Assembly (NCBI GenBank): GCA_963921795.1
Contig: OY997653.1
Coordinates: forward strand, 1,704,001 to 1,768,000
DNA length: 64,000 bases
Direction: 5' to 3'
From: Nannobrachium achirus
Taxonomy: Eukaryota; Chordata; Actinopteri; Myctophiformes; Myctophidae
In this document: positions 11,796-19,858 of the stretch, piece after piece
Layout: the number at the start of each line of letters is the position of its first letter
Numbering within the stretch: the first letter of the stretch is position 1
Made by a program: the position numbers and the translations under genes
Notes under the pieces: model-generated
What the model was told of the DNA's origin: nothing
The model's input: the letters and a program-made list of their open reading frames with translations, nothing else
Database searches by the model: none

Positions 11796-12074
11796 AATTC
11801 ATTTGAGTACTTGCCGATACCAAATACCGATACTGTAAGTTAAGTTTCTGTAAGTGCTTAAATAATGTGTGGCGCTCCAAAATAAAATGCTTATAATATA
11901 AATAATTATGTTGTCATGCCTAGAGTGAGAGAAGGTGAAAATACTGTTCATTATCTGAACTAACACACACAAAACTGCGTCTTAGGACTTTTGATATGTT
12001 GTTACCAACACATTTATGAAACAAAATGGTATCTGGCACTGCCGTGAGCAATATCTGGCACTGCCGTGAGCAAT

Positions 12075-12655
12075 ATCGAACGAGGACGGACGGACGGACA
12101 GACGGACAGCTTTATTATCCCAAGGGGGAAATTCAGTTGTCCAGTTGTAGCATAGCAGTATATTGTTATTTACAAAGTTACAGAGAAGTAAGAAAAAGAG
12201 ATCGATAAGAGGGGAAGTAAGAAAAAGAGATCGATAAGAGGGGGGGAAAAAAAACAAGAGCAGTACAGTACCAATAAAGAGAAGGTGCATCAATAGAGGG
12301 GGCGAATAATATATAAGTATATATACATAAAGTGTCTTACAAAAAGAGACCGTAACAGTCAATATTAGTTAGTGCAACAAGTATCTCACTGTCATTGTTA
12401 AACAAAGCAGAATACTCAGAAACTACCAACACAACCTAATAGTGCAATGTCAAAAATCAGTGCGAAAAAACAAAACAAAAAAACAGCTCAGAGAAGAAGA
12501 AACTAGGGAGCGTGTCACCGCAAGACGCACATGAGCACTCTCCCTGGAAGGTCCTTAGGGGTCAAAGTCAATACAGCAATAGATCCGTCAGTCTAAGTTA
12601 GGAAGGAAGTCCTTTTCAATTGTCCGTTATGTGTCTCGTTGTACAGCTTAAGGGC
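12075..12655 (-). mobile_element. LINE 3' end (family as at 35.6-37.3 kb)
   Basis: Reading the minus strand gives the last codons of an ORF (KLYNETHNGQLKRTSFLT, stop near 12597) and a 3' UTR ending in CTTGGGATAATAAAGC and a (CCGT/CTGT) simple tail at 12085-12110. The UTR matches the plus-strand copy at 36842-37275 throughout, e.g. GACGGATCTATTGCTGTATTG and GCGTCTTGCGGTGACACGCT. Only the extreme 3' end is present, as after abortive reverse transcription. Most of its plus-strand ORFs are shadows. Confidence 0.8.
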
Positions 12656-12779
12656 GCTGTTTGTTTTCACTCCACTCCTGCAGCACAGACCATCATAAAC
12701 ACCATAAACATCCACAACACTGTCTGACAAAGACAGTGGACTGAAGAAAGTAACATCGGTTGTCCTTGACGGAGGGGGT

Positions 12780-13282
12780 ATGGACGTAACCACTTGTCTG
12801 AAGTCTTGTCTGGCCATGCAACAGTACAGGGACAACAAGTCATCACAGAGCACCTCCCAACTGCAGAAACAAGTGGAGGAGTTGTCAGAGCTGAAATGTA
12901 AGCGTCTGCTGTCGTCGGGCCAGGTGCTGCCCAGTGAGTGTGTGAGTGGCTTGGTGCAGGTGGCCGAGGACCCAACTGTAGCCCCGCCCTCACTGGCACC
13001 ATCATCTCCCTGCTGGGACAGATAGCCTGTGATGAGAGCAGGGTGTTGCTCCACAGCAGCTACAACCTGACCAGCAGTCTGTCCTCCATCATCCACTGGC
13101 ACAGCGCCACACCTACACAACTGCTGGTACTGCAATGTTTGCAGTTGCTGCAGAAACTGACCTACAACACGCAGATATTCCACTCTATAAACTACATCCA
13201 TGAGCTCATAGCTTTTCTGATGACAAACATTCAGTCCAGTAATGATGACATCATATTGCCGCGCCTGGGACTCATGGCCAAC
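12780..13282 (+). pseudogene. cip2a: CIP2A-like N-terminal fragment, part 1
   Basis: The ATG at 12780 opens MDVTTCLKSC, followed by SSGQVLPSECVSGLVQVAEDP. A one-base deletion near 12987 shifts to another frame, which continues TGTIISLLGQIACDESR, SYNLTSSLSSII, LQCLQLLQKLTYNTQIF and NIQSSNDDIILPRLGLMAN. Order and motifs match the N-terminus of CIP2A (cancerous inhibitor of PP2A), an armadillo-fold protein that restrains PP2A and acts in mitotic DNA-damage tethering. About 165 codons run without an intron, although vertebrate CIP2A genes are intron-rich; with the frameshift this suggests a retrocopy or captured fragment. It is split at 13283 by a MITE and continues at 13625. Confidence 0.75.
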
Positions 13283-13615
13283 GCGTTATTGGAAATGACA
13301 CCCGAGCTCCAGGCGGAGCCGCTCGATTGTCCACGACACTGCAAGCGGCGCGAAGGCCAGCGGACCTTGGTCCTGCTCTTCGCCCCCGAGCGCCGCAGGC
13401 GCGAGTGGCTGCTTAGAGCGGGCCAGGGCCGCGCGGCCGGCGGAGCGCCGCGCGAGTTACGAAGCCGTGGTGAATGCAATCGTTATATTTATAAGCGCAC
13501 GATAAACGCCCTGTCCAAGCGACTACAATTGAGCGCTCCCTAGCTCCGCTTCAGCCAATCAAAAGCTTTGGTGGGCGGGGTTTCCCTGGAGCTGCGGTGT
13601 CCTTTCCAATAACGC
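13283..13615. mobile_element. GC-rich MITE family M2 with exact 9-bp target duplication, inside CIP2A-like sequence
   Basis: It starts GCGTTATTGGAAATGACACC and ends in the near-complementary GGTGTCCTTTCCAATAACGC. The 9-mer ATGGCCAAC stands on both sides (13274-13282 and 13616-13624). Removing the element plus one 9-mer restores the CIP2A-like frame (GLMAN then LCHY). The interior is strikingly GC-rich (GCGGCCGGCGGAGCGCCGCG) compared with its surroundings. Non-coding. Confidence 0.88.
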
Positions 13616-13758
13616 ATGGCCAACCTGTGTCACTATACAACCCCTCCATACAGAACCAGATTAAGATCCCTGGACAATGTGAAGCAGTTCTACCATACCT
13701 TGATCAACTTCCTGGCTCACAACAGTCTGACTGTGGTGGTGTTCACCCAAATAGGCTG
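13616..13758 (+). pseudogene. cip2a: CIP2A-like N-terminal fragment, part 2
   Basis: After the MITE the frame reads MANLCHYTTPPYRTRLRSL, then DNVKQFYHTLINFLAHNSL and TVVVF, continuing the CIP2A armadillo region (roughly residues 160-205 of the vertebrate protein). Similarity ends after TVVVF at about 13744, where CCGATACC-type repeat sequence begins. Together the two parts cover about the first 205 residues of a protein of about 900. Confidence 0.72.
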
Positions 13759-13953
13759 GTATCGGAGCGAGTACCGATACTGCGAGTACCGATACCGCAT
13801 CCCTAACCCTCACCAATCAGTTCCATTACCATTCACCAACTAAGTAAAGATTCCATTCTACATGACACTTTACAATTACTGCACAACATGGCAAATTTCA
13901 ATCACAAGTAGTCAGATATACTGAACATTAGAATTATATTACATAAATTATAT
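13759..13953. repeat. fragment of CCGATACC-box repeat plus unassigned sequence
   Basis: 13760-13803 contains GTATCGGAGCGAGTACCGAT and further GAGTACCGATACC units, resembling the sequences flanking the L2 (8398-8450, 11805-11840) and those at 61845-61920. The remainder is AT-rich and unassigned. Confidence 0.45.
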
Positions 13954-13955
13954 TA

Positions 13956-14257
13956 CCGTAATTGCTGGACTATTATAAGTCGCAGCTTTTTTCACATGTT
14001 TTGAACCCTGCGACTTATACAACGGTGCGGCTTATACAGAGATTTTTAGAGCTAACGGCCAGTTAGTTTTACAATGGTCTTTAACAAGGATTTATATATA
14101 GATGTTTACAGCTAACGGCCACCAGGGGCGCTCTAGCAGGAAGGACACCTTCGGCTTATAGTCAGGTGCGGCTTATACATGTAAACATTTGTTTTTTGTT
14201 CTAAATTTAACTGGTGCGGCTTATATTCAGGTGCGGCTTATAGACCAGCAATTACGG
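13956..14257. mobile_element. TA-flanked MITE (Tc1/mariner-like size)
   Basis: The inverted ends CCGTAATTGCTGG (13956-13968) and CCAGCAATTACGG (14245-14257) are each flanked by TA. The interior repeats GTGCGGCTTATA five or so times. About 300 bp, non-coding. The TA duplication suggests mobilisation by a Tc1/mariner-type transposase (inference). Confidence 0.75.
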
Positions 14258-14260
14258 TAT

Positions 14261-14818
14261 AACTAGAAATACTGTTCCTATGAAACAGTGTGGGCTCACA
14301 TGTAACACCATGTATGTATGGGCACAAAGATCTACCCTCTACCCTTTGGCCCTGCCTTTGTACTGTCGAGGACTTGACTTGACTGATAGGCCTAGATTAC
14401 GTCATTTTGAGGAGAACTTGATAGATAAATCATGAAGATAACATACGTTATACATAATTATATTTAGGCTTCGATTATCAATTATTTCAAGTATTATGTA
14501 GTAGGCCTATGATTATTATTTGATTAAAAGAGCTACTACGTCTGCGCTGACAAGCAAGGTTGTGATTTCCTCCAAACTGCCAAGTGTAAAACCATCCCAC
14601 TGCATAAGTCATGAAGACTCCATGGTGATTCAGACATGCCAGAGCTATGTTCTGAATATGTTTGAAGGACATATATACATATATGGATTTTAGATATCCA
14701 TTAGATGGTGGAACTTCAAGCTCTCGCACACGATCCGTGTGAACAGACTCACAGGTTATTCTACCCTTGTCAAACAGCCAAAATGTATAGAGTTTAAGTG
14801 GTCAATGTTTGTTCTATA
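14261..14818. other. unassigned stretch
   Basis: No gene, RNA or terminal repeats recognised. AT-rich single-copy-looking sequence with only short chance frames. Confidence 0.35.
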
Positions 14819-15679
14819 ATTGCGACCGTCAGGTCGCACTTGCTATCAAAACCTCCACAAACTGTGAGTCAGTCAGTCAGTCCGTCCGTCTGTCTGTCAC
14901 ACCTCACACGTCACACTATTGCCCTGCTCATATCTCCGCAACCGTTGCCCCGATCCATGCCAAATTTTGCACACACACTCCTTGCCTGCCAAACTACAAC
15001 CTCCAAGGACCCCCGGAGCTTGACCCCCAGATGTAAAAAATGACCAAATGTGCAAAAATGACCAAATGAACACCCCAACGGGGCTGCTTTTGGGGAATTC
15101 CCGGGGACCACCGACTCCTGGTGCTCCAGAACGGATGCCAAAGTGGTGGCGCCCCCAGTGGAGGACCCCCTCCACTGCAGCTCACATAAAATGCTGTAAC
15201 TCGGGCTAGGAGCGTCCGGGAGAGCCGGGGCCAGTACCTATTCGTCCGCCAAGGCAACGCGGAGACCCCACCCCTCATTTCTCACATGGCCCTCTTCTAG
15301 CGCCACCATGAGGCCGATTCTTGCAAAACACATTTTTGGACACTGCTCCTACAGATTTTGCCCTAAAATCACACAAATCGGTACACACTATGTCTACACT
15401 CATGTCATCAACATGGATCTGTCCCATATAGCGCCACCATCAGGCCGATTTTTTCAAACACATTTTTGGACACTGCTCCTACAGATTTTGCCCTAAAATC
15501 ACGCAAATCGGTACACAGTATGTCTACACTCATCTCATCAATATGGATGTCCCATATAGCGCCACCATCAGGCCGATTTTTTGAACCACATTTTTGGACA
15601 CTGCTCCTACACATTTTGCCCTAAAATCACGCTGCGACCTGACGGTCGCTTATCTCCCGATTAGGGAGTCTTACTGGTA
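14819..15679. mobile_element. Helentron-like non-autonomous element, family 1, copy 2
   Basis: The arms are identical to copy 1 (GCGACCGTCAGGTCGCA at 14822-14838, reverse complement at 15633-15649), with the same CTCCC-GATTA-GGGAG hairpin at about 15656-15670 and the same end ACTGGTA. It is longer than copy 1: it keeps a segment near 14908-14972 (ATTGCCCTGCTCATATCTCC) missing there, and has three full internal units starting GCGCCACCAT. The two copies are nearly identical where they align, so amplification was recent. No matching flanking duplication is seen. Confidence 0.6.
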
Positions 15680-16204
15680 AGATCTACACACTAACTAGTA
15701 GCTCAAGTTTTCAAATAAATGCAGTAAAAAGTACAATATTTGGATCCGAGATGTGGAGTAGAAGTGAAAGTATTGGAAATACTAACGTACAAATACCTAA
15801 AAATTGTACAGTACAGTTACTTTATACCACGAGTCTACCATTCATTCAATGGAAGCCACGGCGACACGAGAATATGAATATACATGAAACGTTCGTAGCC
15901 GCCATCAAAGCTACAACAGCAGCAATGCAAAAAAAAAAGAGCTGATTTCAACTTCAGCCAGAAAGATAACAAAGCTGCAAATAATGCTGTACAATTATGC
16001 ATTAGAGTTCTCAAATTATGCCTGAGCCCGACAAACCTAAAATAAATGCAAACTGAACCCTAGTTCTGGGAGGTGATCACTGTGACAAACATGATTTTGA
16101 ATTAACCCTAGGTCCTTACCCGTTACCCCTTGAAAAAATTAAATAATACACGCACGTTTGTTATGCTCAAAGACCGCTGGAGAGTGCTTACTAAAAATGA
16201 TAAG
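15680..16204. other. unassigned stretch
   Basis: No gene seen. Contains an A-homopolymer near 15930. The frame at 15751-15945 has no recognisable motif. Confidence 0.35.
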
Positions 16205-16383
16205 AGTCGGGGCACGGTGGTGGTTAGCGCTTCGCCTCACAGCTAGAAGGTCCTGGGTTCGATTCCCGCCGGGGGACGCTGTGGGCGTGTTCCTCCCTCC
16301 GCGTCATCAGCGCCCACACCCTAGGTGGGGTTGGCGATAGGGCCTTTTTGTGTGGAGTTTGCATGTACTCCCCGTGTCTCCTG
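16205..16383 (+). mobile_element. tRNA-like SINE head joined to a Penelope-type 3' end
   Basis: GGCACGGTGGTGGTTAGCGC followed by GGGTTCGATTCCCGCC (16255-16270, a strong box B match) is the promoter head of a tRNA-derived SINE. The conserved GTGTGGAGTTTGCATGTACT follows at about 16352. It runs directly into the Penelope-type segment at 16385, so this is either a composite SINE or one repeat inserted beside another. Confidence 0.55.
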
Positions 16384-16530
16384 CCTGACGAAGACCCTTT
16401 CATGGGTCGAAACGTTGCCTAATAAAATCCCCCTGGGAGCTCCAGACGGTGTGCTGGCCTTCTTCTATCTCTATGTACGTATTTTTGCTCAGCACCCGGA
16501 AGGTTTTTTGTAAGATGTGCGTGCTCATTT
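16384..16530 (+). mobile_element. Penelope-like element 3'-terminal fragment
   Basis: It matches, in the opposite orientation, the left terminal repeat of the Penelope-like element at 27.4 kb: GTCGAAACGTTGCC, AATAAAA, CTGGGAG, AGACGGTGTG, TGTACGTAT, GCTCAGCACC and TGTGCGT occur in the same order and spacing. No coding part is attached; it is a 5'-truncated or solo terminal copy. Confidence 0.7.
16385..16413 (+). ncRNA. candidate hammerhead ribozyme core
   Basis: CTGACGA (16385-16391) fits the hammerhead CUGANGA box. GACCC (16393-16397) pairs perfectly with GGGTC (16404-16408) as stem II around a short loop, and GAAAC (16409-16413) supplies the second conserved box. Penelope-like terminal repeats are known to carry minimal hammerheads with this layout. 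The third stem and the cleavage-site UH triplet are not convincingly resolved by eye, so activity is inference. Confidence 0.5.
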
Positions 16531-16540
16531 GACTTCTAAT

Positions 16541-16690
16541 CCTAGGGTAGATGCCCTCACAAAAACATGCAGTAGTCCTGGTTTCTATACTACCTCCCCC
16601 TAGCCAGCCAGGTGCCCCCCAATTCCCCTGGCGCGGCAGGGGGAGAGCGGAAACCAGGACTACAGGTTAGGTAGTTGGCACTGGGTGAGA
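16541..16690. repeat. interspersed repeat R2, copy 1
   Basis: Contains CCTAGGGTAGATGCCCTCAC, ACATGCAGTAGTCCTGGTTT, CTACCTCCCCCTAGCCAGCC and GGCAGGGGGAGAGCGGAAAC. A partly inverted pair (TAGTCCTGGTTTC and GAAACCAGGACTA) brackets the core. Copy 2 is at 17298-17580. Confidence 0.65.
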
Positions 16691-17297
16691 AAATGAGTTG
16701 CAAAACCGTGGGGAAAAAAACAAAAACAATGATAAAGTCTGCTGAAGAGGGGCCGGCTGAAGGCACGTCAGCCACACTGGATTTCATACATTTAGTAAGA
16801 CTGTATTATAAACTCTTCAGGAGTTGATGTTTGTGTATTCTGTACAGGTATATTCATATGACCATGCATTAAAAGAGCGACAAAGCTGAAAGCAAGTTGT
16901 GAAGAAACAGGAAACAAATTTGTTTTGTTTGTCAAACAAAAGTTTGGCATTGGAAGTATATATATATATATATATATATGTAACTGTATAGCTACTTTTA
17001 TACAACCAAACACTCTTCTCTGTCCCCTTCATCCTGCCCCGTCTATGACAGCTCCTTCTGTATCCTCTCCAGATACCTTGCATGTTGATACCTCAATATC
17101 GATACATTTCCGATATATCGCCCATCCTTACTGTGAATTACAAGAGGGACGCCAAATCTGACTGCCATGTTGCCGCAAATCACCGCTTTTCTTGCAACCG
17201 AGCCATTCTGATAGGCCCCTTGTACGCCAAGAAGAGCCAGATGAGAGCGTTGATGAAGCAGATCAATCAGGACTTGCAGAGTGTATCTCCCCGTGCT
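16691..17297. other. unassigned stretch with TA microsatellite
   Basis: A (TA)n run at about 16958-16979. No coding region supported. The frame at 17082-17405 overlaps repeat R2 and is judged spurious. Confidence 0.4.
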
Positions 17298-17580
17298 CCT
17301 AGGGTTGATACCCTCACAAAATCATGCAGTAATCCTGGTCTCAATAATGCCTCCCCCTGGCCAGCCGGGGCGCCTGATGGAGGGGAAAGGAACTGGTTGG
17401 AATAACGTGTTCCTTCCACGCGCTACGTCCAAACCGGAGAAATCCCCACTGTCAGGTGAAAAGAAGCAACTTGGACTCCTCATGCATAGAAGGAAGCATG
17501 AGGTCAGTCTGTTGTCTCCCCAGGCACGGCAGAGGGAGTGCAGAGCCCAGGATTACAGGCAATTGGCACTGGGTGAAAAT
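17298..17580. repeat. interspersed repeat R2, copy 2
   Basis: Same landmarks as 16541-16690 (CCTAGGGTTGATACCCTCAC, CATGCAGTAATCCTGGT, CTCCCCCTGGCCAGCC, CAATTGGCACTGGGTGA) with about 130 extra bases in the middle. Confidence 0.65.
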
Positions 17581-18052
17581 GGGTTACACAATCGTGGGAT
17601 AAAAAATTATAAAGAGGATATTTTTGATAATACATTTGATTTTCTATTTGTTTGGCCCGCTGAAGAAATAAATAAATGAAGCATTTTAGTATTAACATTT
17701 TGAAAATATTGTGTGGCTTGTAACGATCTGGTCCAATATTTAGTTCAGTGACCATGGAGCTAAAGAATGTTTAAGAAGCTGTGTTTGTGTTCATTCTCCC
17801 ATTGGAATGAATAGACAGCAACTTGCTTCCGGTCTCCTAAAAAAAGGAGTCCACCTACTTCATGCAGATGCAGAGATGGAGAGTCTCGCCATTTCACTCT
17901 GCACCTAGGAAGAAGCCATGATGGACGGACACATTTGTCCGCGTACGGACATATTGATGACCCCTGCTGACGGCCCATTGTTCCACAATGCATTACCATT
18001 TGGTGGCGTGTGTTAAAACTACGCCCAATCCTAAACTTCTTTCACTTCTCAT
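17581..18052. other. unassigned stretch
   Basis: No supported gene. TTTGTCCGCGTACGGACATA (17934-17953) has a weaker partner near 52828, suggesting an old interspersed repeat. Confidence 0.35.
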
Positions 18053-18222
18053 GTGCCCAAGGGAGAAGTGAAAGCTACCTCAAGAAAGGTGAATTTTCAG
18101 GGCAGTTTTGAAGGAAATGAAACCAGCCAGGAAGCAGAAGAACCTCCACAGATTAAAGAGGAACAAGAGGAGCTTCTTGAAAGACCAGAGGAGGCTGATG
18201 GATCAACCATAACATCACTAGT
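18053..18222 (+). pseudogene. fish C2H2 zinc-finger-gene type 5' exon fragment
   Basis: The frame contains EEPPQIKEEQEELLERPEEA, the acidic IKEEQEEL pattern that precedes the finger array in many fish C2H2 zinc-finger genes. No fingers follow. A diverged copy of its 3' part (AGAGGAACAAGGAGCTTCTT) occurs at 26047-26110 and continues there into the sequence that here resumes at 23372. The exon is therefore part of a duplicated block and is interrupted here by the LINE. It is a repeat-like fragment, not a working gene; the identification rests on one motif. Confidence 0.5.
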
Positions 18223-18556
18223 TAGTGGAGGAGCGTCTGTTTTTGGGAACAGGAAGAAAATTACACCTCAACCTCTCAAGTGAATAACTACGCTGTGGTT
18301 TTTGGGCAAACCGACAAAAAAAAATGACGTAGCAAAATGACGTAGCAAGATGGCGCGGCTGGTTTGAAACAGAGGAGAGCGTTTACTGAGAGAAGTTAAT
18401 AAGTTTTGAAGGAAAAAGTGGCCGCTGATAAATAAATGTAAGCAAGGAGACTTGAAGGCTAAACAAGCGTTTCCTGCGTGAAAGAATTGTGGAGAGTTAC
18501 GACGCCATACAGGGTGCAAGACTCTACTTGTTTGAGGAAGCGGTGACTGTGGAAAG

Positions 18557-19858
18557 ATGGCTCACACGACACGCTGGGCAAAACCGCACCGTGACAATCC
18601 AAGAATCACCACAATGAGACAGAGAGACAACAAGGGGGCGGCGGGGAAAGTGGCCGCGGCTAAAGAGAACGGCGAGACCGAGACAACGAGAAGCTCGGGC
18701 CGTGAGGAGGGTTTCGACGCCCGCAGTAGCACCGAGGTACACGGCGGCGGCTCGGATGGGAACAACGGCGACTCGGAGGAGCTCGGCGGCGGCTCGGAGG
18801 AGCTCGGCGGCGGCTCGGAGGAGCGTGGCGACTCGGAGGAGCTCGGCGGCAGCCCGGTGCAGCAAGACGGCGGCGCGGTGGTGGAACACGGCGGCACACG
18901 GCCAAAGGAAAAGCCCGGTGAAGCTAGTACCCGAAGCCCCCCCTACAACACAGCTTCTTCGATGAGAGCAAGGGGACCCAGAGCCACAAAGCCTGGGTCA
19001 TTCCTCAGCAACAGGTATGAGACAAGTGAGGAAGAGGAGGTCGTGATTAAAGGCATGAGAGGAGAGGGAGAGGATGAAGCCATGCAGGCTGAAATAATGG
19101 CTGCAATTGAAGGCGAGTCTAGCTCAGTCCTGGCTAGTTTTGGCACTGAAGACCTAGCAAAGATTGTGTTGATTACCATTAAAGCAGCAGTGCCAGCTAT
19201 AGTTAAAGCGGTGCAGAAACAACTTGGTGCATCAGTGGACTGTCACAAACTTGACAAAAACATCCTGGAAAGTAGATATAAGGAAGATGAACTTGAGCAA
19301 TACAGTAGAAAAGAAAATGTCCGCGTCGCAGGAATCGATGAAATGGACAATGAAACTGAAGAGCTACTTGTGGCAAAGGTGTGCGAGCTTGCAATAGCGA
19401 CATGTGCAAATATCACCGAAAATGATATCTCCACCGCACACCGTCTGGGAGGTGCAAGAAGACAAGGAAGGAACCGACCTACAATTGTCAGATTTGTGAG
19501 CAGGAGGAAAAAAGCAGATTTGATGAAGAAAAAAGCAGAGCTGAAAAAAGAAGAAAAGTACAAGGAAGTCTACATCAGTGATGACCTCACACGCATGAGA
19601 AACAAGCTCTTCTGGTATGCCAAAGAAAAATGCCAACACACATTTGTAAGGGACGGTAGAGTTATCTGTAAATCTGATGGTAGATATGTCACAATTAACA
19701 CCCCTGATGACCTGTTCCTGATTGGATACGAGGATGTGGACTACAAAGACTTCGGCATTGATGTATATAGGACAGTCATGGAGCACAGTCAGAAGAGGTT
19801 GCGTCTGGCCCTGGGGGGAGGAGGACCGACCCCTTGGGCTTACGGATTCTTACCTTGA
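18557..19858 (+). CDS. LINE ORF1 (RNA-binding chaperone-type protein), intact 433 aa
   Basis: A single open frame of 433 codons, so this ORF is intact. The N-terminus is basic, then comes a repeated acidic Gly/Glu/Ser stretch (residues about 70-100, units like EELGGGSEELGG) and a Thr/Ser-rich linker. A short helix with coiled-coil character precedes an L1 ORF1p-like RNA-binding domain from about residue 255: ENVRVAGIDEM, DISTAHRLG, RPTIVRFVSRRKK, KEVYISDDLTRMR. L1 ORF1p-type proteins trimerise, coat the LINE RNA and act as nucleic-acid chaperones. It overlaps ORF2 by about 25 bases in another frame, as is common in such LINEs. The antisense frames across the GC-rich repeat are shadows. Confidence 0.8.
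   Translation: MAHTTRWAKPHRDNPRITTMRQRDNKGAAGKVAAAKENGETETTRSSGREEGFDARSSTEVHGGGSDGNNGDSEELGGGSEELGGGSEERGDSEELGGSPVQQDGGAVVEHGGTRPKEKPGEASTRSPPYNTASSMRARGPRATKPGSFLSNRYETSEEEEVVIKGMRGEGEDEAMQAEIMAAIEGESSSVLASFGTEDLAKIVLITIKAAVPAIVKAVQKQLGASVDCHKLDKNILESRYKEDELEQYSRKENVRVAGIDEMDNETEELLVAKVCELAIATCANITENDISTAHRLGGARRQGRNRPTIVRFVSRRKKADLMKKKAELKKEEKYKEVYISDDLTRMRNKLFWYAKEKCQHTFVRDGRVICKSDGRYVTINTPDDLFLIGYEDVDYKDFGIDVYRTVMEHSQKRLRLALGGGGPTPWAYGFLP

Noticed and set aside
18562-18905. Long antisense Ser/Pro/Arg-rich frames opposite LINE ORF1
   Set aside because: They mirror the GC-rich tandem repeat of ORF1 and have no motifs.
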